The notes beneath the pieces were generated by a model, which had not been told where the DNA came from, made no database searches, and saw only the letters and a list, made by a program, of their open reading frames with translations. A stretch of 54,125 nt of DNA from Verrucomicrobiota bacterium (GTDB lineage: Bacteria; Verrucomicrobiota; Verrucomicrobiia; Chthoniobacterales; JAFAMB01). Positions 35,174 to 43,815 of the stretch are shown here, piece after piece. Position 1 is the stretch's first letter. Every line of letters begins with the position of its first letter. The stretch covers positions 1 to 54,125 of the forward strand of contig JAFAZK010000219.1 in the NCBI GenBank assembly GCA_019239825.1. Direction: 5' to 3'. Both the position numbers and the translations under genes were made by a program.

Positions 35174-35848
35174 ATGTCTGATAAGGGTCTTATAGGTGCG
35201 ATTTTCGATTGGGATGGCGTAGTTATCGACTCTTCGGCTCATCATGAAGAGAGTTGGGAACGCCTCGCAAAGGAGACCGGCTATCAACTGCCGCCAGGTC
35301 ACTTCAAGAAGGGTTTCGGAATGAAAAACGACTTTATCATTCCGAACCTGCTGCAGTGGACCACGGACCCCTCCGAGATTGAACGCCTTTCGCTGAGAAA
35401 GGAAACTCTCTACAGAGAAATCGTTCTGGAATGGGGTCTCAAACCATTAGCCGGGGTAGTATCTTGGTTGAACCAGTTGCAGGAGGCCGGAATTCCCTGC
35501 GCGATCGGCTCATCAACACATCGTCTTAACATTGAAACCGGTTTGGCCTCGATCGGCCTTAGAGATCGCTTTAAGGTTATCATCACCGCCGAAGATGTCT
35601 CGCACGGCAAGCCGGATCCCGAGGTGTTCCTGAAGGCGGCGAGTCGTCTGGGCGTACCTCCGGAAAAGAGCGTGGTATTTGAGGACGCATTAGTCGGGAT
35701 CGAAGCGGCCCATCGCGGTGGCATGAAAGTGGTAGCGGTCGCTACCACCAACCCAATTGAGTTGTTGAAGGACGCAGATCTTGCTCTTCGCCAACTCGAT
35801 GAGCTGAGCGTTGACCGTCTGCGCAAGCTCGTCGGAGACTCGCCTTAG
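35174..35848 (+). CDS. HAD family hydrolase (beta-phosphoglucomutase-like)
   Basis: I took the ATG at 35174 because the upstream in-frame extension from 35135 comes from a CATCTGCGCAAATCTGCG-type intergenic repeat. The 224-residue protein has HAD motif I FDWDGVVIDS (Asp12, Asp14), motif II IGSSTHR, Lys in HGKPDPEVFL, and motif IV VFEDALVGIEAA. The helical cap after motif I is of the C1 type found in beta-phosphoglucomutase and phosphoglycolate phosphatase. The substrate is undetermined. Its last codons and stop form part of a long hairpin shared with the convergent gene. Confidence 0.87.
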   Translation: MSDKGLIGAIFDWDGVVIDSSAHHEESWERLAKETGYQLPPGHFKKGFGMKNDFIIPNLLQWTTDPSEIERLSLRKETLYREIVLEWGLKPLAGVVSWLNQLQEAGIPCAIGSSTHRLNIETGLASIGLRDRFKVIITAEDVSHGKPDPEVFLKAASRLGVPPEKSVVFEDALVGIEAAHRGGMKVVAVATTNPIELLKDADLALRQLDELSVDRLRKLVGDSP

Positions 35849-35968
35849 GCTCGTTCCGAATAGCCGATAGCCAATAGCCAATAGCCGAGCGTCATTAGCC
35901 TGAGCGAGGTACAATTCCTTGGCTATTGGCTATCGGCTATTGGCTATACGAACGAGCCTAAGGCGAGT
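35838..35968. repeat. long hairpin made from the ends of two convergent genes
   Basis: The left arm (35838-35886) and right arm (35921-35968) pair almost perfectly over about 48 bases. The outer 18 bases, ACTCGCCTTAGGCTCGTT, contain the last codons and stop of the HAD gene. Their complement contains the last codons and stop of the convergent kinase-like gene. The inner part is built of AATAGCC/GGCTATT words. A bidirectional terminator role is possible, but no T run is present. Confidence 0.8.
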
Positions 35969-36593
35969 TCGTCACGGCCGGAAATCCCACTGCCACTTCA
36001 AGTTCGGACGGTTTCTCCTGAATATCCAAGCCGCTCAATGTCGGCCTCATTCTGGAAAATACCGTCTCACAGAACTCAGTTTGCACAGCGTGCGCGTGAC
36101 CGCCAGTTGAGTGATAGATTAACCAACCGATCGGACCCTCGATCTTAAGAGCCAGTTCCAACAAAAAGGATGCCGGCGGCTCCCCGGATAGCTCATGCTC
36201 GAGTAAGGCTAACAGGTTGAACAAAAGCTGATTGGCATTCACCCGAATTACCGCGTCATCGGAGCAAGGGGGCGCCTTTATCTGGATACGGCTAGGCAGG
36301 AACAGCCGGAGCTTCGGCAACAGATTTGCTCGCAGATCGCTTAAGCGCGTCATTTCCGGCTGATCCTCCTCCGCCGTCAGAAGGTCAGCCATTGTCACAA
36401 CAAATTCACTCGCAGCTCGAGCTCCGTCCCTGATCAAGTGAAGACTTTCCCGCAATTCGCGATTCTCGATTGGACGGGACAGATGCGCCTCGCTCACCGA
36501 AAGAATACCGCCGACCCGGTTATTGAATTCGTGTACTGCGCGCTCAAGCACAAATCTCCAGACCGGGGAGCCGCTATCCTGTAATTCCTCCAT
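35958..36593 (-). CDS. degenerate histidine kinase / ChpT-like phosphotransfer protein
   Basis: The 211-residue protein begins with a dimerisation and phosphotransfer helix pair carrying AVHEFNNRVGGILSVSE (His21), like the H-box of hybrid kinases (HDFNN). The second half has the layout of a kinase ATPase domain, but the N-box position reads NQLLFNLLALLEHE without the ATP-contacting Asn, and no DxGxG or GxGxG boxes exist. This combination, and the small size without sensor domain, resembles histidine phosphotransferases such as ChpT. It is divergent from an NtrC-type regulator 261 bases away, its obvious candidate partner. A role as an inert kinase fragment cannot be excluded. Confidence 0.7.
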   Translation of the reverse strand: MEELQDSGSPVWRFVLERAVHEFNNRVGGILSVSEAHLSRPIENRELRESLHLIRDGARAASEFVVTMADLLTAEEDQPEMTRLSDLRANLLPKLRLFLPSRIQIKAPPCSDDAVIRVNANQLLFNLLALLEHELSGEPPASFLLELALKIEGPIGWLIYHSTGGHAHAVQTEFCETVFSRMRPTLSGLDIQEKPSELEVAVGFPAVTNSP

Positions 36594-36854
36594 GATCCAA
36601 ACTTTTTCGATACCCCCTGATCTTAAAGGGATGCCCGTAAAAATGGAATATGGTAGAATTACCTACTCCTCAATTCATTTAAACTTAATACAACCAGCGC
36701 AAATCTTTTATCCACAACCACTTAGCACAATTTAACAGTATTAGCTATAAGAAGGAGCACTGGGATTTTTTTCTATTTATCACTCCTGGAACTCGTCCGG
36801 ACGACGCGAGACCGGACCGACACGAGGTAGGAGTGGAAACGTTGGACTCGAGGT
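36594..36854. other. divergent promoter region of the kinase-like and NtrC-type genes
   Basis: The 261 bases between the two divergent genes are AT-rich in the middle (36650-36790). I found no clear sigma-54 site of the TGGCAC-N5-TTGCA type. The regulator ATG at 36855 is preceded by CGAGG as a weak ribosome site. No gene is seen. Confidence 0.45.
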
Positions 36855-38264
36855 ATGGCCATCGAGAAAGTAGTCGTCGTTGACGACGATGCGACAATTC
36901 GGCGATCGCTTGAGTTACAACTAAGAGATAAACGCCTTTCGGTCGCGCTCTGTGGTTCCATCAGTGAGGCCGAACGGACTGTTGCCAGGGAACCCTTTGA
37001 TTTAATGTTTGTTGATGTGCGTTTGCCGGACGGCGACGGCACTGATCTCTTGGCTCGGCTTAGCAGCCAACCGCGCAAGCCCGTCATAGTGATGATGACC
37101 GGCCACGGCTCGGTCGAATCTGCGGTAAGTTGCATCCGGGCAGGAGCCTTCGATTACATCATCAAACCATTCTCCTCTGGCCAAATCGACGTGGTCATCA
37201 ACAAAGCAGCCAGTTTCATTCAGGCGCTAAAAGTCAATCAAGCGCTCTCTTTTCAAGCGACCGATCCGACGCCGTTGATCGGTGAGAGCCAGGAAATCCG
37301 GAAATTACGCCAGATGATCCAAAAGGTCGCGCCCACCGAAGCAACCGTACTTATCGGTGGTGAGAACGGAACCGGTAAAGAGCTCGTGGCCACAGAAATC
37401 TTCCGCGCCAGTGCACGTTCGAGCAGACCGTTTATCAGAGTCAACTGTGCGGCAATTTCTGAGAACCTCATCGAAAGTGAGTTTTTTGGACACGAAAAAG
37501 GCGCTTTTACCGGAGCGACAGAAAAGCGGGAAGGCCGGTTCGAACTCGCAGATCAGGGGACCATTTTGCTCGATGAGATCAGCGAAATACCGCCGAGATT
37601 GCAGGCCAAGCTTTTGCGAGTCCTCCAAGAACGCGAATTCGAGAGAGTGGGCGGAGGCCGTTCGATGCGGGTGAATGTCCGGGTGCTGGCAACCACCAAC
37701 CGAGATTTGGCCACCTCCGTTGAGCGCCAGGAATTCCGGCAAGACCTTTACTATCGCTTGAATGTTTTCCCTATTACCGTGCCGCCGCTGCGAACAAGAA
37801 AAGAAGATGTTCCGCTTCTAGCGGAAGCGTTTCTGACGCGGATCGCTCAACGCACCGGCGTACATTCCCCGGCAATCACACCTGAAGCGATGGCCATCTT
37901 GGTGGCCTATGACTGGCCCGGTAACGTGCGCGAACTGCAGAATGTGATCGAACGAGCCGTGATTCTACACGACCCGGAAGAAGGTATCAGCGCAGCGGTG
38001 ATGTCTCCCATGTTTCCAAATATCAACATTGAGGACCGGTCGCTCGAACGAGTCTCGGTCACGTCGGGCTCCACTTTGGCCTTCCCGGAAGAAGTGATTC
38101 CGCTCGAATCAGTCGAACACGAATACATTATGCATGCCCTTCGTCAGGCGAAGGGCAACCGCACCCAAACCGCCCAGCTGCTCGGAATCAGTATCCGGAC
38201 CCTGCGCAATAAGCTCAATCAGCCAAAAGGGGACGGAGACGAAGAGGAAGACGGCGATAAATGA
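36855..38264 (+). CDS. NtrC-family sigma-54-dependent response regulator
   Basis: The three domains are all visible in the 469 residues. The receiver has the acidic pocket VVDDDA, phospho-acceptor Asp54 in FVDVRLPDGDG and Lys104 in IIKPF. The AAA+ activator domain has Walker A GGENGTGK (168-175) and the sigma-54 contact loop GAFTGA (216-221), followed by LLDEISEIPPRLQAKLLRVL. The C-terminal Fis-type HTH is ALRQAKGNRTQTAQLLGIS with RTLRNKL. It should turn on sigma-54 promoters after phosphorylation. The neighbouring divergent kinase-like protein may pass or remove phosphate; no complete sensor kinase is encoded here. An acidic tail ends the protein. Confidence 0.95.
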   Translation: MAIEKVVVVDDDATIRRSLELQLRDKRLSVALCGSISEAERTVAREPFDLMFVDVRLPDGDGTDLLARLSSQPRKPVIVMMTGHGSVESAVSCIRAGAFDYIIKPFSSGQIDVVINKAASFIQALKVNQALSFQATDPTPLIGESQEIRKLRQMIQKVAPTEATVLIGGENGTGKELVATEIFRASARSSRPFIRVNCAAISENLIESEFFGHEKGAFTGATEKREGRFELADQGTILLDEISEIPPRLQAKLLRVLQEREFERVGGGRSMRVNVRVLATTNRDLATSVERQEFRQDLYYRLNVFPITVPPLRTRKEDVPLLAEAFLTRIAQRTGVHSPAITPEAMAILVAYDWPGNVRELQNVIERAVILHDPEEGISAAVMSPMFPNINIEDRSLERVSVTSGSTLAFPEEVIPLESVEHEYIMHALRQAKGNRTQTAQLLGISIRTLRNKLNQPKGDGDEEEDGDK

Positions 38265-38310
38265 GCCACAGGAACGGGAGACGCTAGGGGGCGAACCGCT
38301 CGACCGCCCA

Positions 38311-38436
38311 GGGAGCAGTAAGCAGTAAGCAGTAAGCGGTAAGTAGTGAGCCCGAGAGGCGTGGTTGCCAACCGCCTTACTGCTTACTGCTTACTGCTTA
38401 CTGCTTACTGCTCACTGCTCACTGCTCCCTCGGTCA
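38311..38436. repeat. inverted array of GCAGTAA / TTACTGC words
   Basis: GGGAGCAGTAAGCAGTAAGC (38311 on) faces a longer run of CTTACTG units ending GCTCACTGCTCCC (to about 38429). The array has several tandem 7-base units per arm and a central loop near 38350-38375. Its words resemble those at 8717-9072 and 11137-11236. It lies in the 289-base gap before fabG, where no gene is seen; the open frame running through it into fabG is not real sequence of FabG. Confidence 0.75.
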
Positions 38437-38553
38437 CAACGATACAGCACGCGTTCTCACCCCTACCCTCCTGACTCCTTTCCGATTGCATCTTCCCCCG
38501 TTGACGCCAGATTCTCTCCCTCTCTGCGTGAGAGGTCTGAATCGAATTTGTTT

Positions 38554-39300
38554 ATGAATCGTTTTGCTGATCAGGTTGCAGTTGTGACGGGGGCCGGGCG
38601 CGGCATAGGACAAGCTATCGCCGAGCGCTTTGCCGCTGAAGGAGCGAAAGTTGCCGTCATTAGCCGGACCCAAGAGAACGCTCAAGCAACCGCCGATAAT
38701 CTTAACCGGGAAAAACCGGAAACGGCCCGCGCATATGCGGTTGATGTCGCCAACTCCGAAGCGGTGGCCACCGTCTGCGCTCAAATTCTCAAAGATTTCG
38801 GCCGGGTCAATGTCCTGGTAAACAACGCCGGTATCACTCGCGACCGGCTCAGCATGCGGATGTCGGAAGAGGATTGGGACACGGTCGTGGATACAAACTT
38901 AAAGGGCGCCTTCCATTTCATTCAGAACCTGCAGCGTCCGATGATGAAGCAGCACTACGGCAGAATCATCAATATCACGTCGATCAGCGGCTTGGTTGGA
39001 CAAGCCGGACAGGTCAACTATTCCGCGAGCAAAGCCGGCCTCATCGGCTTGACTAAAGCCTTGGCCAAGGAAGTATCTGGACGCCAAGTAACCGTCAATG
39101 CCGTGGCCCCAGGCTTTATCAGCACGGACATGACAAAAGAGTTGCCGGAAGCAGTACGCCAGCAAATGCTCGATCATATCCCTTTGCGATCCTTTGGCGA
39201 TGTCGCAGACGTAGCCGCAGCCGTCGCCTTTCTTGCCAGCAAAGAGGCGAAATATATCACCGGCCAGGTATTAACCGTTGATGGCGGTTTGGCAATGTAG
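38554..39300 (+). CDS. fabG: 3-oxoacyl-ACP reductase FabG
   Basis: FabG reduces beta-ketoacyl-ACP with NADPH in fatty acid elongation. The start at 38554 (MNRFADQVAVVTGAGRGIGQ) gives 248 residues, the normal length; upstream codons of the frame lie in repeat sequence. The cofactor motif TGAGRGIG is at 12-19 and the catalytic tetrad is complete: Asn115, Ser143, Tyr156 and Lys160 (NYSASKAG). NNAGITRD and APGFISTDMT are typical of true FabG. The gene stands alone, away from other fab genes, so a dedicated accessory ketoreductase is also possible. Confidence 0.92.
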   Translation: MNRFADQVAVVTGAGRGIGQAIAERFAAEGAKVAVISRTQENAQATADNLNREKPETARAYAVDVANSEAVATVCAQILKDFGRVNVLVNNAGITRDRLSMRMSEEDWDTVVDTNLKGAFHFIQNLQRPMMKQHYGRIINITSISGLVGQAGQVNYSASKAGLIGLTKALAKEVSGRQVTVNAVAPGFISTDMTKELPEAVRQQMLDHIPLRSFGDVADVAAAVAFLASKEAKYITGQVLTVDGGLAM

Positions 39301-39418
39301 TCTTTGGTTCAGCCAATTTAACTACAGCAATGCGCCGCTAGTGGGCAGGGTCTGTCGTACGCGGGGTTGGCGTGGATGCGGTGCCCGAGGACGAAGATTT
39401 ATTCGCTGGAGCGGCGAG

Positions 39419-41830
39419 CTAATAAGGAGCGTGACCTGGCATAACTGACCTAGAGGCTTTATTGATCGAATCGATCAACGTCTGCCGGTCTGAACCGTTA
39501 TATTCGGCTGCCAGACCTGTAGCTTCTTGCAGAAGCGCTTTTGCTTCGGCGACTTTATCATTTCCCCCGCTGAGCAATTGGGTCGTCGCTACTTCAGTTA
39601 GCAGGGCAATCAAATCGTGCTCCCATGCGAGGTTCGATCTATCTCGGCCCACCAAGACCCGACGGATGCTCAGGCTCCGCTCGTATTGGGTTAGGGCCTG
39701 CTCTAGGTTGCCTTGCGCTTTTAACGTATCACCGACTTTTTCGTAGCTAAGGGATAGGTCATTTTGCCAACCGCCATTGGACCTGTCCTGATCGGCCAAA
39801 GTTTGTCGCAGTTTCAGACTGCGCTGATAGTCGTCCAGCGCCTCAACCGGCTTTCTTTGAGCAGCAAGGACATCCCCAAGCTTTTCATAGCTTACCGAGA
39901 GATCGTATTGCCAATCCGCACGCGATTTATCCTTTTCGACCAGAGCTTTGCTAATCCCTAATCCTTGCTGATAAGCATCTAAAGCCTCGGAAAGACTTCC
40001 TTGGGCTAAAAGTACGTCTCCGATCTTGCCATAACTGGAGCCGAGATCATCTTGCCAACTATCATTAGCCTTATCTCGGTCGGCCAGCTGCTTGCACATC
40101 CGCATCGTGGTTTGATAGGCTCGCAAGGCTTCAACTAGTTTGCCTTGGGCCTTCAGCACATCGCCAACGTCTTCGTAGTCCATGGCAAGATTACGCTGCC
40201 AAGTCGTATTGGACCTATCTTGCTCGGTTAGCGCCGACTTGATATTCAAGCTTTTCTGATAAGATTCGAGTGCCGCTACCAAGTCGTCACGAGCCCGGAG
40301 GGCATCACCCATTCTATCGTAACTCACGGACAGGTCATACTGCCAACCCGTATTCGAGTTGTCCTTTTCGGCTAGAGCTTTAATGATCGCTAAGCCTTGC
40401 TGATAAGCATCCAGTGCTCCCTGTTGCTTGCCCTGATACCCGAAGTTATCGCCAATCTCGTTATAGATTACGGAAAGCCAACGCTGCCACTTGGCATTAG
40501 AAGGATCGTGCTCGGTCAAAGCCCGCAAGATCGTCAAACTGTGATTAAATGCATCTAGAGCATCGGGCAAACTACCTTTGATCTCGAGAACATCGCCGAG
40601 CTGGCGGTAGTTGAGTGCAAGTCGGTATTGCCAAGCCGGATTCGTTTCGTCTCGTCCAACCAGTTGCTGATCGATCTCCGAGGCTTGCCTCAGAGCGTCG
40701 ATGGCATCCTGGAGATTGCTCATGTCGCGCAAGGCGTCACCCAAACTGTTGTAGCTGTTCGATAGATCACTTTGGGAATCGGCACTTGACCCGTTTTCTT
40801 TAACCAGGCGCTGCGTAATCTTTAATTCTTGCCGATACGCATCCACTGCGTCGCTGAGCTTCCCTTGGGCTTGTAAGACTTGACCAAGGTTTGACAACAT
40901 GAGCGCCCGTTGTCGCAGCCTCATCGCATTCAATTGTTCATTCGGTAAGCCGTCCAAGTACACTCGCGCTTTGTCGGTGACATCGCTCAAAATGTTTAAG
41001 TGCCCAATCGGCTGTAGTTTATCTCGTAGATCCGTGAGCATAAAATTGATCAGCCCGTCCGCCTGATCCCGCGCGGTATTGGCTGCTTTGGCCTGCATCT
41101 GCGCCTCCTGCTGTGCACCAAATGCAAAAATCGCTAACCCCGTCATTGCCAGAGCCACAGCAAAAGCCATAGTAGCTAAAGCCACCAGATAGCGCCGACG
41201 CCGCTCCTGTTCCCGCTGCTTTAGCGCATCGTATTCGACTCCAATTAAACCTGCGATCAGCTTCAGCTTCGCGTTTACCTTCCCGTCTTTCGTTTTTCGG
41301 GCGTCGCTAGCAATTGGTTCGGTGCGTTCTTGGCTAAGTTCGCCGTCAGCGCCGACCCGGAATCGCAAAGCCTCGGGAAAACATTCTTGATCAAGCGATA
41401 CCCCTGCCCTGCCATCCGAAGCATTCGGCTCCCCTTCTACCATGAAGGCCAGGATTCGATCTTCCCGGTTCAAGCTCTTGAAATACTTGATCTCCTCGTT
41501 GACCCAATGGGAGCTTGAGGACCGAGGCGAACAGATCACGATCAGAGACCGCGATTGTTGTAACGCACGTTCAATGTTGATACCGAGACTGGACGACGCC
41601 GAGAGCTCTTCTCGATCCCGAAATATGGGATATAACCGCCGCGGTACTGGACCGAAAGCTCCCGTCCTACCGACTAGATGCTTCGGTACTCGGTAGGTTT
41701 CCAGCGCCCGATGCAGCCAATCGCCCCAGCCTTTGTCGGCGTGGCTGTAACTGATAAACGCCCAATAGCGATAGTCCGTTGATTCTCCGATTCGGACTGA
41801 ATCCGCCTCCTGAGTCGCTTCTGGCTTCAA
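39419..41830 (-). CDS. TIR domain - transmembrane - TPR repeat protein
   Basis: The 803-residue protein starts with a TIR domain (about 20-160): YWAFISYSHADKGWGDWL, FRDREELSASSSLG, SLIVICSPRSSSSHWVNEEI. The Glu112/113 after Trp109 sits where TIR NADases have their catalytic Glu. A single membrane helix (about 214-238) preceded by RRRR follows, so the TIR part should be cytoplasmic. The rest holds nine consecutive TPR-like repeats of about 48 residues (pattern D-S-N-x-x-W-Q-x-D-L-S-x-S-Y, then GDxLxAQGxLxEALxAYQ). The start is a TTG overlapping the upstream stop (TTGA), because the TIR domain leaves no room for a later start. It is third in an operon with a YraQ-type permease and a YcgQ-type protein. 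Confidence 0.85.
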   Translation of the reverse strand: MKPEATQEADSVRIGESTDYRYWAFISYSHADKGWGDWLHRALETYRVPKHLVGRTGAFGPVPRRLYPIFRDREELSASSSLGINIERALQQSRSLIVICSPRSSSSHWVNEEIKYFKSLNREDRILAFMVEGEPNASDGRAGVSLDQECFPEALRFRVGADGELSQERTEPIASDARKTKDGKVNAKLKLIAGLIGVEYDALKQREQERRRRYLVALATMAFAVALAMTGLAIFAFGAQQEAQMQAKAANTARDQADGLINFMLTDLRDKLQPIGHLNILSDVTDKARVYLDGLPNEQLNAMRLRQRALMLSNLGQVLQAQGKLSDAVDAYRQELKITQRLVKENGSSADSQSDLSNSYNSLGDALRDMSNLQDAIDALRQASEIDQQLVGRDETNPAWQYRLALNYRQLGDVLEIKGSLPDALDAFNHSLTILRALTEHDPSNAKWQRWLSVIYNEIGDNFGYQGKQQGALDAYQQGLAIIKALAEKDNSNTGWQYDLSVSYDRMGDALRARDDLVAALESYQKSLNIKSALTEQDRSNTTWQRNLAMDYEDVGDVLKAQGKLVEALRAYQTTMRMCKQLADRDKANDSWQDDLGSSYGKIGDVLLAQGSLSEALDAYQQGLGISKALVEKDKSRADWQYDLSVSYEKLGDVLAAQRKPVEALDDYQRSLKLRQTLADQDRSNGGWQNDLSLSYEKVGDTLKAQGNLEQALTQYERSLSIRRVLVGRDRSNLAWEHDLIALLTEVATTQLLSGGNDKVAEAKALLQEATGLAAEYNGSDRQTLIDSINKASRSVMPGHAPY

Positions 41831-42744
41831 TACAACATGGCTTCCGCCGGAGGATCAGTAGGCTGCACTTGGACAGCCTTGAGCAGCACTTTGGTTCGAT
41901 CTCCGTTCGCCACGAACTCGGGTTGTCCAATCACTTTAACCCAGCTCATATCTGCAACCGAAACCGGACCCTGCGCCTTTACCGGCACAGAGATCGGTCG
42001 TGCGTCGGCTGCACAACACACAATAAACATCCGGACAACCTTGAACTCGCTCTTATCGGAGCCCGGCAAATATTGTCCGATTACTTCTACCGTCTTTCCG
42101 GAAAACATTTTTCGCAGACTCTCCTCGGTCTCGCTGTACAAAAGGTCGCTAACTTCCAAAGCGACGTTACCATCTTCGGCGCGTGGCAGATATTGCTCGC
42201 TGCTGTCGTCCTTAGAGTCTGGTCCTGCACCGCTTTGACTCGCCGTCTTCCCACTCCCATCTTGCGGCAAAGCCGGTTCGATCGAGTTCTCGTCGTTGTC
42301 TCCGCCCAATGCGGCAGAAGGAATCGCCGGCTGCTTTGCATCTTTCGCAGGCGTTGCGTCCTTGGCCACGTTACGCAACGGGAGTCCGCTCACGTCTTGA
42401 ACAAAGCCGCGATTTAAAATCGCCTGTTGATCGTAGCTGTCTTTCGAAAAGACAGTGCCCGCTATCAACGGCACCGCGATCACTCCAAGAGCGACTACCG
42501 CCCGAACCGGACTGCGCGGATTGCTGTGAATACATTGCCCGTCAACACAACAATCCATCGATTTTTTGGTAACGAGATAAATGGCGCCGGCAACGCAGAA
42601 ACCGATACCGCCCGCGAGTTCCCACTGACGAAATTGCGGGTGCAAATACTGGTCGATCCGGCCGTTTATAAAAAACGCGATCAGCACGCCACCCAACCCT
42701 AACAACGTAATCCCATTCAAAAGCTTAGCGGCCCAAGTTCGCAT
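41827..42744 (-). CDS. TIGR03943/YcgQ-like (DUF1980) putative permease partner protein
   Basis: The 305-residue protein has N-terminal membrane segments (LLNGITLLGLGGVLIAFFI; ELAGGIGFCVAGAIYLV; AVVALGVIAVPLIAGTVF). A long hydrophilic linker follows, then a C-terminal domain with the family's cysteine signature VVRMFIVCCAADARPI. A further cysteine cluster CCVDGQC occurs near residue 65. Members pair with YraQ/UPF0718 permeases, as here, where the upstream gene overlaps by 20 bases. The transported species is unknown; the cysteine pairs suggest a soft metal or metalloid. Its stop overlaps the TIR-TPR start. Confidence 0.82.
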   Translation of the reverse strand: MRTWAAKLLNGITLLGLGGVLIAFFINGRIDQYLHPQFRQWELAGGIGFCVAGAIYLVTKKSMDCCVDGQCIHSNPRSPVRAVVALGVIAVPLIAGTVFSKDSYDQQAILNRGFVQDVSGLPLRNVAKDATPAKDAKQPAIPSAALGGDNDENSIEPALPQDGSGKTASQSGAGPDSKDDSSEQYLPRAEDGNVALEVSDLLYSETEESLRKMFSGKTVEVIGQYLPGSDKSEFKVVRMFIVCCAADARPISVPVKAQGPVSVADMSWVKVIGQPEFVANGDRTKVLLKAVQVQPTDPPAEAMLY

Positions 42745-43690
42745 AGACGGCTGGTAAAAACGCGACGCAGAGTACTCCTACAATAATAAAAAGTCCAACC
42801 CCCAACGCGACGACTGCGCGTTTTCTTAGTAACGAGCTGTACAGAAAAGGGAGCTTAAAATTAAACATTGGACCAAATATAAGAAACGCCATCCGCGCCG
42901 GTATCGGGAACGATGTGAACGTGGCTGCAATAAAAGCATCTGACGAACTGCACAAGGTCAAAATTCCCGCAATTACCATCATGGCGACGACCGACAGGAT
43001 CGGGCTCGACGCCAAAGGTAAGATAATCCGTTGATCGACCGCAGTATTGAAAACGGACGCTACCGCCGCACCGATCATGAAATAGATGGCCGTGTCGATA
43101 AAGTCGTCGCTCGCAAGTTGCACTGCTCCAATCAGGCGTTGTCCGATCGAGACACGGCGACTGGCATCGGGTGCATCCGGCATTGCAGCGATGCTTAAGG
43201 TGGTTCGCCGCCGACCGCTTCGCGTTGCCATCGCCTGCCGCCCAAGGAGGCGCGCAGGATCCAGCCGGGAAACAACGAGACCGACCACGACCGCTACGAA
43301 GTATCCGCTAACTAACCTAACGACGGTATTCAGCCCCGGTTGTTGGGCGCGGAACGCAGCATAGGTACTGATCGCTACCAATGGATTCACGATCGGCGAG
43401 GCCAGCATATAGGTCATGCCACAATACAGCGGAAGCCCTTTGTCCAACAGTCGCCGAACCACCGGCACGACGCCGCATTCGCAAACCGGAAAGATCAAAC
43501 CCAACAGACCGCTGACCAACGTCGCCAGGAAAGGGTTCTTCGGCAGAAACCGAGTAATGACCCTGGAAGGCACAAACGCCGCGATAAATCCTGAGATCAG
43601 TGATCCCACCAAAACAAATGGTAGTCCTTCAAACGCCAGCGCCAGGAACGAAAACCAAAAATTCTGCCAACTGAAATGAAACCAACTCAT
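42725..43690 (-). CDS. permease of the YraQ/UPF0718 (ArsP-like, DUF318) family
   Basis: This 321-residue integral membrane protein has about eight hydrophobic segments. The first half has the family signature FPVCECGVVPVVRRLLDKGLP, whose CEC motif may bind metal, and SPIVNPLVAISTYAAF. The second half has the repeated-type motif ILTLCSSSDAFIAATF and GPMFNFKLPFL. A cytoplasmic loop near 160-185 separates the halves. It overlaps the TIGR03943-type gene by 20 bases, the standard two-gene unit for this transporter type. Related ArsP proteins export organoarsenicals; this substrate is not known. Confidence 0.88.
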   Translation of the reverse strand: MSWFHFSWQNFWFSFLALAFEGLPFVLVGSLISGFIAAFVPSRVITRFLPKNPFLATLVSGLLGLIFPVCECGVVPVVRRLLDKGLPLYCGMTYMLASPIVNPLVAISTYAAFRAQQPGLNTVVRLVSGYFVAVVVGLVVSRLDPARLLGRQAMATRSGRRRTTLSIAAMPDAPDASRRVSIGQRLIGAVQLASDDFIDTAIYFMIGAAVASVFNTAVDQRIILPLASSPILSVVAMMVIAGILTLCSSSDAFIAATFTSFPIPARMAFLIFGPMFNFKLPFLYSSLLRKRAVVALGVGLFIIVGVLCVAFLPAVYANLGR

Positions 43691-43815
43691 TCAATATCCG
43701 CGAGTGGACGCCAATGTACGCGAATAAAGACCGAAGAGAAAAACCTTCAACCGCATATCAACACAAACAAAGAGAATGAACCACGAATGGAGACAAGTGG
43801 AGGCGAATAGAAATC

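Noticed and set aside
38311..38436. Tandem CTTACTG units considered as a CRISPR array
   Set aside because: Units are only 7 bases, have no unique spacers of constant length, and form two inverted arms; no cas genes are present.
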